Origin: Delphinapterus leucas | Lineage: Eukaryota > Chordata > Mammalia > Artiodactyla > Monodontidae | Length of the DNA stretch: 64,000 nt | Direction of reading: 5' to 3' | Assembly (NCBI RefSeq): GCF_002288925.2 | Contig: NW_022098076.1 | Coordinates: forward strand, 78,556,216-78,620,215 | Part shown: positions 10,945 through 22,910 of the stretch, piece after piece | Layout: each line of letters starts with the position of its first letter | Position numbering within the stretch: the first letter of the stretch is position 1 | The notes under the pieces: model-generated | What the model saw: only the letters and a program-made list of their open reading frames with translations | Database searches by the model: none | What the model was told of the DNA's origin: nothing | Program-made: the position numbers and the translations under genes

Positions 10945-13900
10945 TGATTGGGAATGGTGGTCATTACTATTATCATGAAGACACAGGCTCAAGGGAAAAC
11001 AAAGCTAAGGGCAAAGGGATTCTGAAATCCATTTCAGGAAGTAGGTTTACAAAAACAAGAAGGATTCAGCCTACTTGGTATGTCTTTGGGTCTTTATCAT
11101 GGAACTCTAAGTTCTTGCTAAGTGTAATCTAATTAATCTTGCCCATACTTGTGGAGGTGTCATGGACTAAAGCATAGCATAAGCTATTGGATCACTAACT
11201 ACCGAGAGCCTCACCACTCCTGTGACTCAGACACCTATCTCCCAGACTGCTTTACCACTTGAAAGTTAAACGAGTCCCCTATATTTATGTTTTTTAAAAG
11301 CACTTTTGGATGCTGGAGGATTAAATGCACTCTAAGAATGTCTAGATTGCAATAATAATATGATAGCTTATTCCTGCAATGTTAAATACCCCAACGTGCA
11401 GGATATTCAACATATTCTAATACAAACAAATCTTTAAGCTATCTTTCTTGTTAACTAAAAATGACACAAATTTAAATTAATAACTGATATAGCAATAAAG
11501 CTGCTAAAATATAGAATTCATTGTGCATTAAGCTCCAAATTCTTTATTTAGGCTGGAAGCGATTATGTGATAATAGGATAAATGCTTTGCTAAGTGTATA
11601 AAAACTAAAATACTCTGTATATCACAGAGGCACATTACATTTGTAGGGCATTAATTTACCTCATTGTGTAATAACATTTTTTCTTTTTAGGTGAAATCTC
11701 AAGGAGAAATCACTTTGCTGAATGGAACTCAAAATATGTTAATCTTGGATAAGAATCAGCATTTGGCATAAGTTCCATGTCATCCACATGGTTTTCTCTT
11801 GAACTTTAAAAAGAAGAAAGGATTCTAGAGAAGTCCAAGCACATCTTGGCAAAAAGTCAAGTATTCTATTCTACTCACTCAAAATTTTTTCTTAGGAAGA
11901 ATCATGCCTAATCCACAACATCTAGAAGTGATGAATTAATCACTATTGTGGACACAGGTACGGCTGTGAGTCAAAATAGTGTATTTTTATATTGAGAGAA
12001 TTCTTCAGATTAAATAGTTACAATTTAGTAATGACTATAAAGTTAGTGATTAAACACACAAACAAAAAAAGTGTGGTTCTGTTTGGGTCAATATATTCCA
12101 GTTTCACATTGTGAACAATAGAGAAGATACATCTGCTTCCATTGTGACAGCCTCTGTTTATATAGCCATGAAAGTAACCAGAAACATAGTGTAGTGCAAT
12201 AGGAACCATCTCTAGAGGCTTATGATTGACTGGTGACATTTCCCGTACCTTTCCAGAAGAGTTCTGAATGTTACTACATTCTCTTGTGGACTATTTCAGA
12301 ACATGTGTTACTATTTGCCATTTTTATTTTCACCTTGTAAAATACATAAATCAAAAAGATGTTGCCATCATGGATGATAGACATTTTATCAATTCTTGCC
12401 ACCAGAATTAAAAATAATGTTTGGACTTTTCCCCCAGGAGTATATTTAATTATCTTGATAAATTAATGACTGGCCTTAGCTTCTGACAGAATAAATGAAA
12501 CTCTTCTTAATCTATACAATTAATGAAATGGGCTCCTTGGTATGCTTGTTCAGGATGCTTATAACATAGGCAGTACATGGCCAGGAACATAGATTCCAAT
12601 AGAGGAAGTAACCTGAATTAATTACAGGAAAATACACTCAAGTTACCTTAAAATATTTAAATAAAGCTGAAGTGAAACTTCTCATATCAAGAAGGAGGTG
12701 GAGGAAAGTATCGCCTCAAGGAAAAAATGACAGAGAAAATGAAAAAAGCAAAACACAGAAAGACAAATACGTCCCAGTCTTAAGTTTTCAAGAGGATGAA
12801 GTAGGAGAGAATATATTTTGTATCAATGTATGTATTTCAATTTTTCTTAATTGGGAATCCCCTTGAGATACTGTTTTATCTAGGTTTCAGTTAGCGTTTT
12901 CTCCTGTCCCTTTTAAAATTTTTCTATTCCTTCATCTGGGACATATCTCCGAAGTTCAGCCTTCTCACCAGAATGATCCACGAACTTTTTAAATGTCAGG
13001 GATCAATGGCTGAGAGTGGGAGGAGGTAGAGGAAGGATATGGGTGCACCTGGGGCTGGTCAGCTCGGCAGGGCTGTGAAGGATTGGAAAGGCAAGCTCGA
13101 GGAAGTGGGTGAGGGAGGTGAAAGGTGCAGAATCCAGGCATGGCAGCTTCAGGGGTCAGAGGAAGCCATGGTCTGACCTAGAGCCAGGTGGGGCACGTCC
13201 TTTATAACTGAAGGAGATCAAGGCTGGTTGAGATGTAGATTTCACATATGAAAACTACAGCACCAGCATGTGAGGCAGCAAACCCAGCTTTCGCAGAGAT
13301 GGAACAGGCCTGGAGGTTTTCTCTCAAGGTATATTCAGAGTGTATTTATTTCTAAGGCCCAGGCAGTGCCCTCAGGAAGTCAGGGTGGTCAAAAGAAAAT
13401 TAGAAAGTAGCCTAAAAGAAATATTACATAATTGCGACTCTCTCTCTCGTGTTTGGTTGTTCTCTGGAATCTTTATTCTAGGAAGTCCTACAAGTATCTT
13501 TATGCTATTAATTCCTATCTGATACATTCATCTCCCTGCTCCATTTCCCGTGGTCCCTCTGGGTTCTCCCACAAATGGTTCTTCATCCATAGTGTTGGAG
13601 GAATGACCAATAAGTTAGTATTACGTCTTACCTCTGGGTATTAACTGTCATCAGACCTTTAAGTTAAAGAGAGGAGGGAAAGTGAAAATCAAATGGAAGA
13701 TAGTAATACAGTTTACGTGGTTTTGTTTACAAATATAGCAGTTATTTTCAAAAGATCCATGTTTAGCCAGCATGAGCCTCAAATCCATGAAAAAAAAAGG
13801 CATACAAGAATTGTCCATTTCTCTTTTTTAATAAAATGAAATATTATAAGTCTCCATCCTTACAGGGAGGTTGGCTAGTCAGTTGTAGACATCCCTACTC

Positions 13901-14706
13901 CTGTGCCCATTCCCTTGACTCCTGGTCGGCTCAGACTAGAAAATGGAATATTTATGTGATATTCAGGAAACAGGGGCATGCATGCTGGCCTCCAGGGATC
14001 ATAGTGACTACTGGCATCCTCCTTGTTCAGGCCTGCAGAGGTCCCTTGACAGCAAATGGATCTGCTGCTTCTTAGTTACATACAGGCCAGGAAATCTTTG
14101 CTGAGTCCCAACTGTGTTCCTGCAACTGCTTGGGACACGACAATGGAGCAATGGGCAAAGGGAAAGACCCGCTGTGGGTCTCTCTGGGAGAAATCTCTCC
14201 ATCTATTCTCTTTTCTTTACTGAAGTATTACTATATAATTGGCCTCTCATTGTCCTCAAGAAATCTCATCAATAAATTCCTTTATAATTTTTTTTCATTA
14301 ATACTAAAGACATGGCAGAACACCCAATCATAGGTGATTATAGGAATTGAGCACTGGCCACTGAAGAGGTCTCTCTGTTCTGTCCTTAGGGGCTTGCTGC
14401 CAGTGAAAGCTGTCTGCTCTGCTATAGAGAATGCTGGCCTCACCCAGTCATCTGCTGGGACCCAGGTGGTCTGCAAGGCATTTGGGAGCTGCTTAGCAGA
14501 GGAATTAGAGTTCACTTTGCCAAAGTCCAACTGGGGCACAGTCTGCCATGTGCCACTGCAGAGGACTCAACAGTCTGTGTGTTTTAAACTGTTTGATAAC
14601 CCAATGTTAGCTAGTTTCTTGGTGGACATATCTGTTCTACTCTAATTTCTCTGACAATCAGCAAAGCAGCCCACTTTAGTCTTTTTTCAACCCACCACCC
14701 TTCTCC
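10945..14706. other. Non-coding stretch; mostly AT-rich, no exon confirmed
   Basis: No transposon recognised with confidence. A strong splice-acceptor-like site at about 11680-11692 is described among the findings. The part from about 12300 to 12540 is rich in TTAATTA/ATTAAT-type motifs. 13010-13210 is purine- and G-rich. Frames of 60-103 codons around 13340-14645 overlap on both strands and look like chance. Confidence 0.4.
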
Positions 14707-14710
14707 CAAC

Positions 14711-14750
<40 letters not shown>

Positions 14751-14751
14751 C
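14711..14751. repeat. (CA)n microsatellite
   Basis: About 20 AC units with one CG interruption near 14744. A TATATG/CATGTG-rich purine-pyrimidine tract follows at 14805-14890. Confidence 0.96.
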
Positions 14752-15066
14752 AGAGCTGAAGTTTTTTGTCTACCCAGAGCTATAGGATAAGTAAATGTTC
14801 TCCTGATATATGTATATGTACATGTATATGTATATATGCATGTGTGCATGTGTGTATATATCATATACAAATATATGTATATACATAATATTAATGTGCT
14901 GCAGGGGATTCCCTATTCGACAACCTCTGTAAATACCATGTAGGTGGCTACTCTATAGGATGGACCATCGTGCTTGCCATTTAATAGGCCAAATTATATT
15001 TTTTCCTGTAAGGGATTTTGGAGTATGTGACATTGACTTGACTCTTATGAAATCAAAAGCAGATTT

Positions 15067-15304
15067 TCTTTGGTTCATTCTTTTTTTTTTTTTTTTGCAG
15101 TATGTGGGCCTCTCACTGTTGTGGCCTCTCCCATTGCGGAGCACAGGCTCCGGACGCGCAGGCTCAACAGCCATGGCTCACGGGCCCAGCCGCTCCACGG
15201 CATGTAAGATCTTCCCAGACCGGGGCATGAACCCATGTCCCCTGCATCGGCAGGTGGACTCTCAACCACTGCGCCACCAGGGAAGCCCTCTTTGGTTCAT
15301 TCTT
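15067..15304 (-). mobile_element. CHR-family SINE, full length, with 16-bp target duplication
   Basis: The reverse complement runs from the GGGCTTCCCTGGTGGCGCAG head, through A-box and B-box-like promoter motifs and 'ggagaggccacaacagtgagaggccc', to a poly-A tail (T run at 15081-15096). The element body is about 15081-15288. It is flanked by perfect copies of TCTTTGGTTCATTCTT at 15067-15082 and 15289-15304, proving target-primed insertion by L1 machinery and a fairly recent age. The GC-rich open frames over it are SINE artefacts. Confidence 0.97.
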
Positions 15305-16158
15305 AATGGTGAAGAGCACAATACCCTGAACTTGAAAGAGAGTGCATGGTGCAATCCATCTGAAAATGAACTTACTGGGAACTGGTAAGCACATATCAGT
15401 CTGCAAGTTTCTATAACATAATATTTTATTTGGGATTCCACCTGGATATTCCAGCCCTTTACAGAGTCCATAAGGGTGGCTGGAGGTTTAGTAGAAACTT
15501 CTGTGTTCATTTCACTGTTTTTCTTTCCCCAGTTTCTCTCACTAGAGAAAGGGCTTATTTCTCCACCCCTTCTACCCTGCTTTTTGTGTGCAATGCATCA
15601 GTGAGAGCACCCTGGCCCTCTAGCATAGCCTTTACTACAGTCAATGTGGAGCCTAAGCAGGAGACAGAGGAAGGGAAGATAATGAGGTCAGGATATTTAT
15701 CCCCCAGCTCCTTCCTTAAATAGTCACCTCTGGCTGGCTCATCCTCAGCCAAAGTTCAAGGCTTCCTTACACCAGCCTGCTCCATATGACTCTCGTCTTT
15801 AGAGTCCCAGTAACCACTCCCTACCCTGCCTCGTAATAATATCTTAATGAAAGTATCCTTGCATAGATGTACTTTGGGTGCACCATCTGTTTCCTACACT
15901 TGTCAGTCATTTATTTTCATCTTAGAACCCAGCAGGGTGTTGAGGTCTCTGGGATGAAGCAGAAGGGAAGGAAAGAAGCCTTCAGTGGTCTGCCTCAGGG
16001 TGTGGACCTGTTCAAGATGATCAATGTGTGGCACTGCACATGTTAATAAGCCTGTGGGATCTTTTGGAATAGCATATGTCCTCTTCCGTTATCCTAGTTT
16101 GATTTACATTAAAGTTCAGGAGGCAAAGGAAGAACAATTTATCCCACTCTATTTAGCT
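15305..16158. other. Non-coding stretch without a recognised element
   Basis: Nothing recognised. Open frames at 15430-15752 overlap on both strands and lack domain features. Confidence 0.45.
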
Positions 16159-16420
16159 CTTTTTATTTGACAAATATTTATTAAGCACCTATTATGGTGG
16201 GAGCTTAATAAATATTTAAACAAGTGAAAATTACATCCCAGATGGTGATGAGTGCTCTGGAGGAAGATTAATTTTGGGGAAAGGGAAGCAGAGTGTAGAG
16301 AGGCAGATTGCCCACTTGAGACCCACTGTTCATGGGCAGCTTCACAGGAAGGGTGTCATCTGAGCAAAGGCCTGAAGGCGGTGAGGAGCACTTATATGAA
16401 AAGCTGGATTGAGAACACCA
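16159..16420 (+). mobile_element. L2 fragment
   Basis: 'acaaatatttattaagcacctattatg' and 'gtcatctgagcaaaggcctgaaggcggtgaggagc' are characteristic of the L2 3' half. It is directly followed by MER20. Confidence 0.7.
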
Positions 16421-16427
16421 TGAACTA

Positions 16428-16662
16428 CAGGGTTCTCAACCTACGTTGGTATTCCTCCACCCAGGGCGCCATTTGCAATTGTGTGGGAGTGTGTTGGTTG
16501 TCACAGTGATTGTATGGCGGGCGACTAGAAGAGGAGGCACTACTGTGGGTAATTAGTTGATGGAACCAAGGAAGCTCCATGTTCTGCCATGCACAGGACA
16601 GCCACGGACAATGAAGACGGGTCCAACAAAAATGTCAGTAGCATCCTTGTTGAGAAACACTG
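16428..16662 (+). mobile_element. MER20 non-autonomous hAT-Charlie transposon
   Basis: It starts CAGGGTTCTCAACC and ends GTTGAGAAACACTG, giving recognisable inverted termini. Internally 'ggttgtcacagtga', 'ggcactactg', 'catgcacaggacagcc' and 'caaaaatgtcagtagc' follow the MER20 order. It carries no gene. The 8-bp target duplication is no longer clear. MER20 copies are known in placental mammals as occasional enhancers, but nothing here shows activity. Confidence 0.88.
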
Positions 16663-19034
16663 AGCACAAATAGCAAGTGCAAAAACCTTGAGGCTGGAGT
16701 ACCCCAAGCATGCACACACAGACACATTTTTCTTAAAGCAAGACTACTGTGGTCCCCACATCTTCACATCTTTCCCAGCTGCCCCACAGCACAGTGGCTC
16801 TGGCACAGGTTGTACTGTGTGTCTGCCCCTCCACGATGTGTGCATTTTATCCTAGGGCTGGGAGTAGAGCAGAGCACAAGAATCCAGTGACGAGAGTGTT
16901 CGTGGTTGTCCTTCAGACGTGAAGGTGAATTTCCTAGTGGTGACTGATTCAGTCAGAAAAGACCAGCAGTAGGCCAAGGATCCTGCCCATCCAGTGCACA
17001 ATATGCAAAAATTGCTCTTTGCCTGAAGAGTTATTTAAAAAAAAAATAGATGAAGTTCTATAACATAAAACACTCCCCAAAATTTCACTCACTTAACTGG
17101 AAACTCTAGCAGAAATCAGCAGACACTTTTCATTGGTAATTTAGACTTGATCAATTTATGGGCTGTGTTTGTGGGGAAATGATGCATTTTGTATATTCCC
17201 TCCACATATATATGTTCATGATTTCTTTGGAAATGAATTCATCTGGCATAGTTGGTATGCACTTCAGATACACACTATAAATTTGTTTTTACTCATTTTG
17301 GTATAAATGTCCAAAATAGCAGGATAAAAATACTAGGCTATACTGTGATGAATTTAACTTAAAAAAATAAATTTTCTGTGGATTTAAATCCATTTCATAT
17401 AATCCTTCTGTATGTTTGAGTTACTCTTCTGCCTCTTACTGAAAACTTACATGCTTGCTAATAATTCTGTTTTACCACTGATGAAGGTAAACAGTCTAGA
17501 CAGATAAGCAGCACATTTTAATTCTACATTTTATTTTGTTGAACAGAATCCTTGAAGAGACATAAAAAAAATGACCCCCACCTAAGGTTCAGAGCTCACT
17601 GCTTCTTAAGGGCCTCTAGCTAGCAAGCCATGCTATGAACTAACTCTAGCAAGGGGCTGGTTCCAGGAATAGAGCTACTTTTGTTGACTGTGCCAATGCT
17701 CTTTTACCAAGATGAGATAGCTTGTTGTAAATCAGGGAACAAGGCCAGAGTGAAGGCATAAATTGAAAGTGGCTCCTGACAGCTCATCTCTGATCATTTC
17801 CTCACTTGTCAAAATCAAGACGTTTTCTCTCCTCTGGTAACTCTTTAGTAAATAGCACTCTGACAACTCTTGCAGAACTGGTTTATCAGAACCATCCTCC
17901 ATTTCATTTCCTTCTCCATGTCTGAAAGCACATAATAGTACATCTTCTGTGGCAGTGAAGAAGGGACAGTCTCGCTTTTGCTCTTTGCATATTTAACTTG
18001 AGATTGTGATCAGTTCCTGAGAGGGAATAGTTAACACGAATAGCCTGGGAAACAACCATTATTCACATTTTTCAACAGACTCTAGGGAGACCCCTGTAAA
18101 TATGCCAGTAAATGATGTGGAGGCACTTTGGGTCTGGAAATCTAAACTACAACTTAGCTTTTCTTCCTCATGTTGGTTATAGCGACATGGACATACTCCT
18201 CAGGGCAAAATGTATTCAAGAATCTAAACTTTCCTATGAGAGAGAAAGAGAAAAATTAGTGTTTTTATTTGGTGAAGAACCTGATTCTTTTAACTGTGGG
18301 CTTTCATACATCCCTGGATTAAAATCCTTGGTGGTTTGCACTGGAATGAGTAAATCCATAGCATAGAGAAGCTCCTTCTACAGTGGCTCTGCATCATCCA
18401 ACTTAGGGCATGTTTCCAGATTCTAAGTGATGCCCAATATTTCCATGGGAAAACTGCTAAGACCTGACATTGCCATTATCCCAAACATTGAGGGAAAACA
18501 GTTTCAATGAGGTCAGAAGTTCTTCAATAATACCCCATAATTATCTCCACTTTTGAAGCCTCATTACAATTAACTCATACTTTTATTAACTCATAACTTG
18601 TTACAGTGCTCATTTCATTCTTCCTTAATACTAAGGTTACTTTTATGCTTGATCTTCACAACTGGATTAAAAATCCTTTGAGTATTTTGTCATTTCAGTT
18701 TTTCCATGACACTTGCCATAGGAGAAAACTACTATAGGTGCCCATGAAATGTGGGTTTAATAAATGAATTAAAAGATAGTCATGTACTTGTCCAGCATTA
18801 TCACTATTTCAAGAACCTTGAAGAGTGGTTGTTACTAATAACTGAAGGTAGAGGAGTTGGAGGTAGAAGAGCTTTGCTTTAGTGAATATAAACTTTCACT
18901 GAGCTATTCAGTTTCTAAGTGAAATGTAGTAGAAAATATTTTCAGAAACAAGGAGACTTTTTTCCCAAGATGCTCACAATAATCCATAAACATTATCCAT
19001 TATCAAAATAAATGTATCCATGGCCCCAGCTAGA
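16663..19034. other. Non-coding stretch without a confident element
   Basis: AT-rich DNA. The frame at 18112-18366 (+, 84 codons) is unassigned. The segment at 18600-18780 may be an old L2 or MIR trace ('tttaataaatgaattaaaag') but is too diverged to call. Confidence 0.4.
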
Positions 19035-19160
19035 AATGAATCTTATTAGGGCAGGTATTGTATCACCTTCAGCTAAAGATTAAATGCATACATAATATTT
19101 GTATCTCAGTGCTTCACACGTGGTAAGCGCCCAGTAAATGTTGAATTTATTTTTAGAAAT
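19035..19160 (+). mobile_element. L2 3' end
   Basis: 'ttattagggcaggtattgt', 'cagtgcttcacacgtggtaagcgcccagtaaatgttgaattt' follows the L2 3' terminal pattern of activity statement, spacing and poly-TGAA-like end. Confidence 0.65.
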
Positions 19161-20244
19161 TTTTAATATTTTGGCTCTAAAATATATGAACCGTTTCTTT
19201 CATTCTCTTCCTCTCTCAATAGAATAAATTCAGACTTTGGGGTCCAGTGCCTTTAAAGAGGTAAATGCAACCAGATTATCCAGGTGTTACATGCCATCTG
19301 TGTGGAAAGAAAATAACCAATAACTTGTGGTCCTGATAGAAGTCTGCCTCTTCCCCAGTCTTGGGGTCTGAGTGTCGCAGTTAATACAAGCTCCCCTGTG
19401 AGACTAGCTGGAGCATCATAGCAGCCTGGCAATGAGAAGGTGAGTGGCAAGGTCAGGGCTAAGAGAACTGGCCTCATAGTAGGTATGGCCCCTGAGGAGA
19501 AGACACAAGGATCCTAATCTCTCTGTCCAAGATCTAAGATATGACTTGACCCAATCTGACCAGGTAGGCTTGATCTGACATGTAGGCAGGGATCTGGCAA
19601 CAGGAATTTTTGGACACCAAAGACAGTCCTTTTGCAACTGCAGAGATTGTCAGAGGTCCATTTGGGCTGAAATAGGGCCTTGATCTGGGGTCTGGAATCC
19701 ACAGTGCATATGCAGGTCTTAGGATTGCTAGTAACAGCTAGCACTAATCAAAGGTTACTTGGCATTGAGAATAGTACAAAAGTACAGTTGAAGCTGATGG
19801 ATACCTGCCCAAAGATGGAGGTTAATAGGGGAAGCTACAAATCAATGACACAAAGCTATAGAGAATTAACTCCTAATACATCTCAAGTTAGACTTTGACT
19901 GGCTACAGGACTAGATCTACACTGAGAATGTAGGTCTTAGTGCTTAAGTATAAATAGCCTAGTGACTATGGCAGGAAAAAAAACTTACTCATTCCTGTAT
20001 CTCTAAACTCTGATCGTATTTCAATTCCTAGTGTTTCATCTCAGCATTGGTCTCTCATCCTTAAACCAATTCTTGATCAGCCATCAGTATACTACTTCTA
20101 GATCACCATGCCTATCTAAAATAATTTATCTCAGCAGTTAGCTTCTGAGCTGGCTGGTCTCCTGCAGTCTCCTAAGGGGTCTTGGCTACTGAATACTGAC
20201 AGGTCAACCTTGTCATAGATAAGGTCGTTTTCATGACATATGTA
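19161..20244. other. Non-coding stretch without a recognised element
   Basis: No known family recognised. The part from 19500 to 19740 holds several short GATCTG/GGTCTGG-type words. Overlapping frames of 72-76 codons lie on both strands; none looks like a conserved protein. Confidence 0.4.
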
Positions 20245-20345
20245 AGAAATTGACACACAGAAATGATATGTGACTTGCCACAGAGAAATAAATCGCAAGG
20301 CTGGGAATACACTAGGGCCTCTAATACTTTCTATCACGCAATGTT
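20245..20345 (+). mobile_element. MIR SINE remnant
   Basis: 'gtgacttgccacagagaaataaatcgcaaggctgggaatac' resembles the MIR segment 'gtcacacagctaataagtggcagagctgggattt', in the sense direction. Confidence 0.5.
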
Positions 20346-20861
20346 ATTTTCTTTTCCATTTCCAAAATGATCTTTCACTTTACCATGTTTGACAAACACT
20401 CATTCTAAACAAGGTTCTCTAATTTCTTTATTTGCTGACTCTAAACAAACTGTATCTGTAGCCAGCTCCAGGTTAATTTTCCTTGTAAAAGAGTAAAAGG
20501 AAGTAATCACAATGTTGGGATTTTTAATGAAAGAATCACAAAGCCAACCTAATTAAAGAAGGTCAATTAAACATAGCATTAAACCATCTGAAGTACAAGG
20601 AGCAATTTTCTATTTAGGAACTCAGGATACAGCAATTACCTGGTTAATTTGACATGTAACCAGGATACAGATTCCCAAAGCACAATCCTGTTTCTTAGAC
20701 TTGTAAGCGTTACTTTACAATTTTCACAAGCATTCATTCATAGGATAAAATTTCTTTCAAAGGTTGCTTTGGAAATCACATAGTTAAGTCATAATTCAAA
20801 AGTCAGTTCAATACAGTCTGCGTGCAACCTGTTATTATCTTACCAAACCCATCTTGTGGTA

Positions 20862-20902
20862 AATTCTTGATTAACCACAATTCTTGTGGTTAATCAAGAA
20901 TT
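20862..20902. repeat. Perfect 19-bp inverted repeat, 3-base loop
   Basis: Left arm AATTCTTGATTAACCACAA (20862-20880), loop TTC (20881-20883), right arm TTGTGGTTAATCAAGAATT (20884-20902). The arms are perfectly complementary. The element is not part of any repeat I recognise and is too AT-rich and isolated for a rho-independent-type terminator, which would not apply in a mammal. Confidence 0.97.
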
Positions 20903-22794
20903 AACCAACTGGGAAAACATCTAACTAATGTTCTTTGGAAGAAAGCAGCCAATTATCATCATTCTCCATAAATCCAGAAAACTTTTATTTCCTGATGAAG
21001 TGGTTTGCAAAATTTAGGGTTAAAAAAATCAGCTGGAGATATAATAAAAATATCAATTCCTGGGCTTTCCAGAAATTCACTTGGTCAGAGGTGTGGTCCA
21101 AGAAACTTCATTTTAATAAACACACACTAGCAATTTTTTTTACATGAATCCACAGACTATTTGAATATTTGTCCCTTATAAAACTAATGAAATTAAACTA
21201 AATTAAACTAAATTAAACTAATTAAACACCCCCCAAACTATCTCCATGCCCCTACAGCCTCAATTTATGATATTAGCATAGGCTTGATGGTCTCGTGTAA
21301 TGTAGATTCGAAGGACCAGAAGACTTTCAGTTCTACCTACTACTTTGTGATTTATCTTACAGAGTTAAATAAAAGCCCCAACATCTTGAAAATACATCAC
21401 CTTAAGTTTATTCCTCCCTACTCAAAGTCCAGAACTTGTATGTTTGAAACCTAACGTGCTTAATCAAGTGTTTCTCTTGACTTAAAGTTTTTATTTACTA
21501 CTTTTCTATGTCCCTATAGAACTGATTACTGGGTGAACCATTTCTGGCTATCTCTGAAAGTTTATTTTTATGTGCTGTATAGAGTTGGACAGACTCGTCA
21601 GGAGTTCCAAAGATACAGGAGGCTGACTAACAGAGCTAACAGGCACATGAGAGAAAGTCCCACAGGGTACACAAGCTTTCTTTTTTCAAAAATAAAGTAC
21701 TGATGTAAACAGAACGTTAGCAAAGCTTCTGTTGTTCAGCAAGATCTCTTTTCCAAAAAAAGGAGATTTTTCGGTTGAGGTTTTCTGCCTCTTGAACTTG
21801 CAACAACACATGAAAAATAAACCGGTTCATTTTTAAGGCCCAAAAATAGTCAGGGTGACGAATTGACTTAAATGTTGCCCCAAAGAGTGTTTCGCAGCCT
21901 GTCAATCACCTCACTTCCTGGTGAAAGTGCCTGCCCTCAAAGCAAAACCCTGGGTCTGTCTTCACAAACTGGCATGAACTCCAGGTCCATCTCCTTGACA
22001 GAGGCCAGGCCTGATTCACTGCATCTGAAACTCAGCCCCATGGAGATACACAGATAATCCCTGCAACAGGGTCTGTGATAACTCTGCTTTAGACCCAAAC
22101 AGCACCCAGTTCTGGAGTGGTTCCACACCTACTGTAGGTGAAAGGTAGTCTGGGGCTCCCTAAGGCAAGAGGTCATGGCTCCAAGGGAATTGCTCTACCA
22201 CAGTATCTGTGCATTTCCAAAACAAGTCACAGGTCCAAAGAGCCCATAGAATTACCCTTTGTACAAGGATCACTGGATTCGGAGCTCTTCTGAGTAACCG
22301 CAACAGAGTCCCCTTGAACCCAAAGTGGAGTCTTGGGATGGCCAAGACCTCAGAATCTTCACCTCTGTACTAATGTGTCCCCTTCCCAAAAGTGCTATCT
22401 GAAAACTGTCGATGTGCTATTTTCATTGCCCATCACCTAAAACTGCAGACCTGTGAGACCTTCAGAGAATACTAGATCCAAGAAAATCCACTGCTTCTCA
22501 AACTGGATTATACCTATCTCCAGAACTAACTGGTAGCGTGCTAGGAGGCTCTATGAATCCACAGGATTTAAGTATGGCATGGTTTTCTGTAACACCAAGT
22601 TTGCCTGAAACATGTGAAGGAAAAATATATATTTTTTATTAGCACCCAAATATTACAGGGTAGGTCACACATTTGGCTGGATTCTGCGAGAAAAAAAAGA
22701 TTCCAAAGAAAAATCTTGCTTGCATTGGCCTCTTGGAGCTCTGCCACTTAAACATTCTGTTCTGTCATTCAGGGTATATGTTTAGAAAAATTCA
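20903..22794. other. Non-coding stretch; weak hAT traces and a short decamer repeat
   Basis: A MER5-like phrase ('tcagaggtgtggtccaagaaacttcattttaataaac') lies at 21080-21125. A terminus-like 'actgcttctcaaactggat' lies at 22489. Neither is complete. Frames of 61-63 codons here lack signatures. Confidence 0.35.
21191..21227. repeat. Decamer tandem repeat (AATTAAACTA)n
   Basis: Three exact 10-base units AATTAAACTA are followed by a partial fourth (ATTAAAC). A degenerate unit (AAACTAATGA) lies just upstream. Confidence 0.95.
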
Positions 22795-22910
22795 GGAACA
22801 TTATGCCAATCTCCTCATTTTGCAGACAAGGAAACTGAGGCCTGAAAGTCAAAGATCATCCAGTGTCAGACTTGCTATATCCTACTGCATAGCCCTTGTT
22901 TTGCTATCAC
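22795..22910 (+). mobile_element. MIR SINE remnant
   Basis: 'ctcctcattttgcagacaaggaaactgaggcctgaaagtcaaag' is the highly characteristic MIR core in sense orientation. Confidence 0.8.

Noticed and set aside
14960..15388. 142-codon + strand frame and several GC-rich frames on both strands
   Set aside because: They read through a CHR SINE (15081-15288); the same peptide fragments recur at every SINE copy (29033-29364, 45244-45551, 50287-50611, 54751-55125).
21191..21227. Regular short repeats that could suggest a CRISPR-like array
   Set aside because: Direct 10-base tandem repeat without spacers, in a mammalian genome; it is a simple minisatellite.
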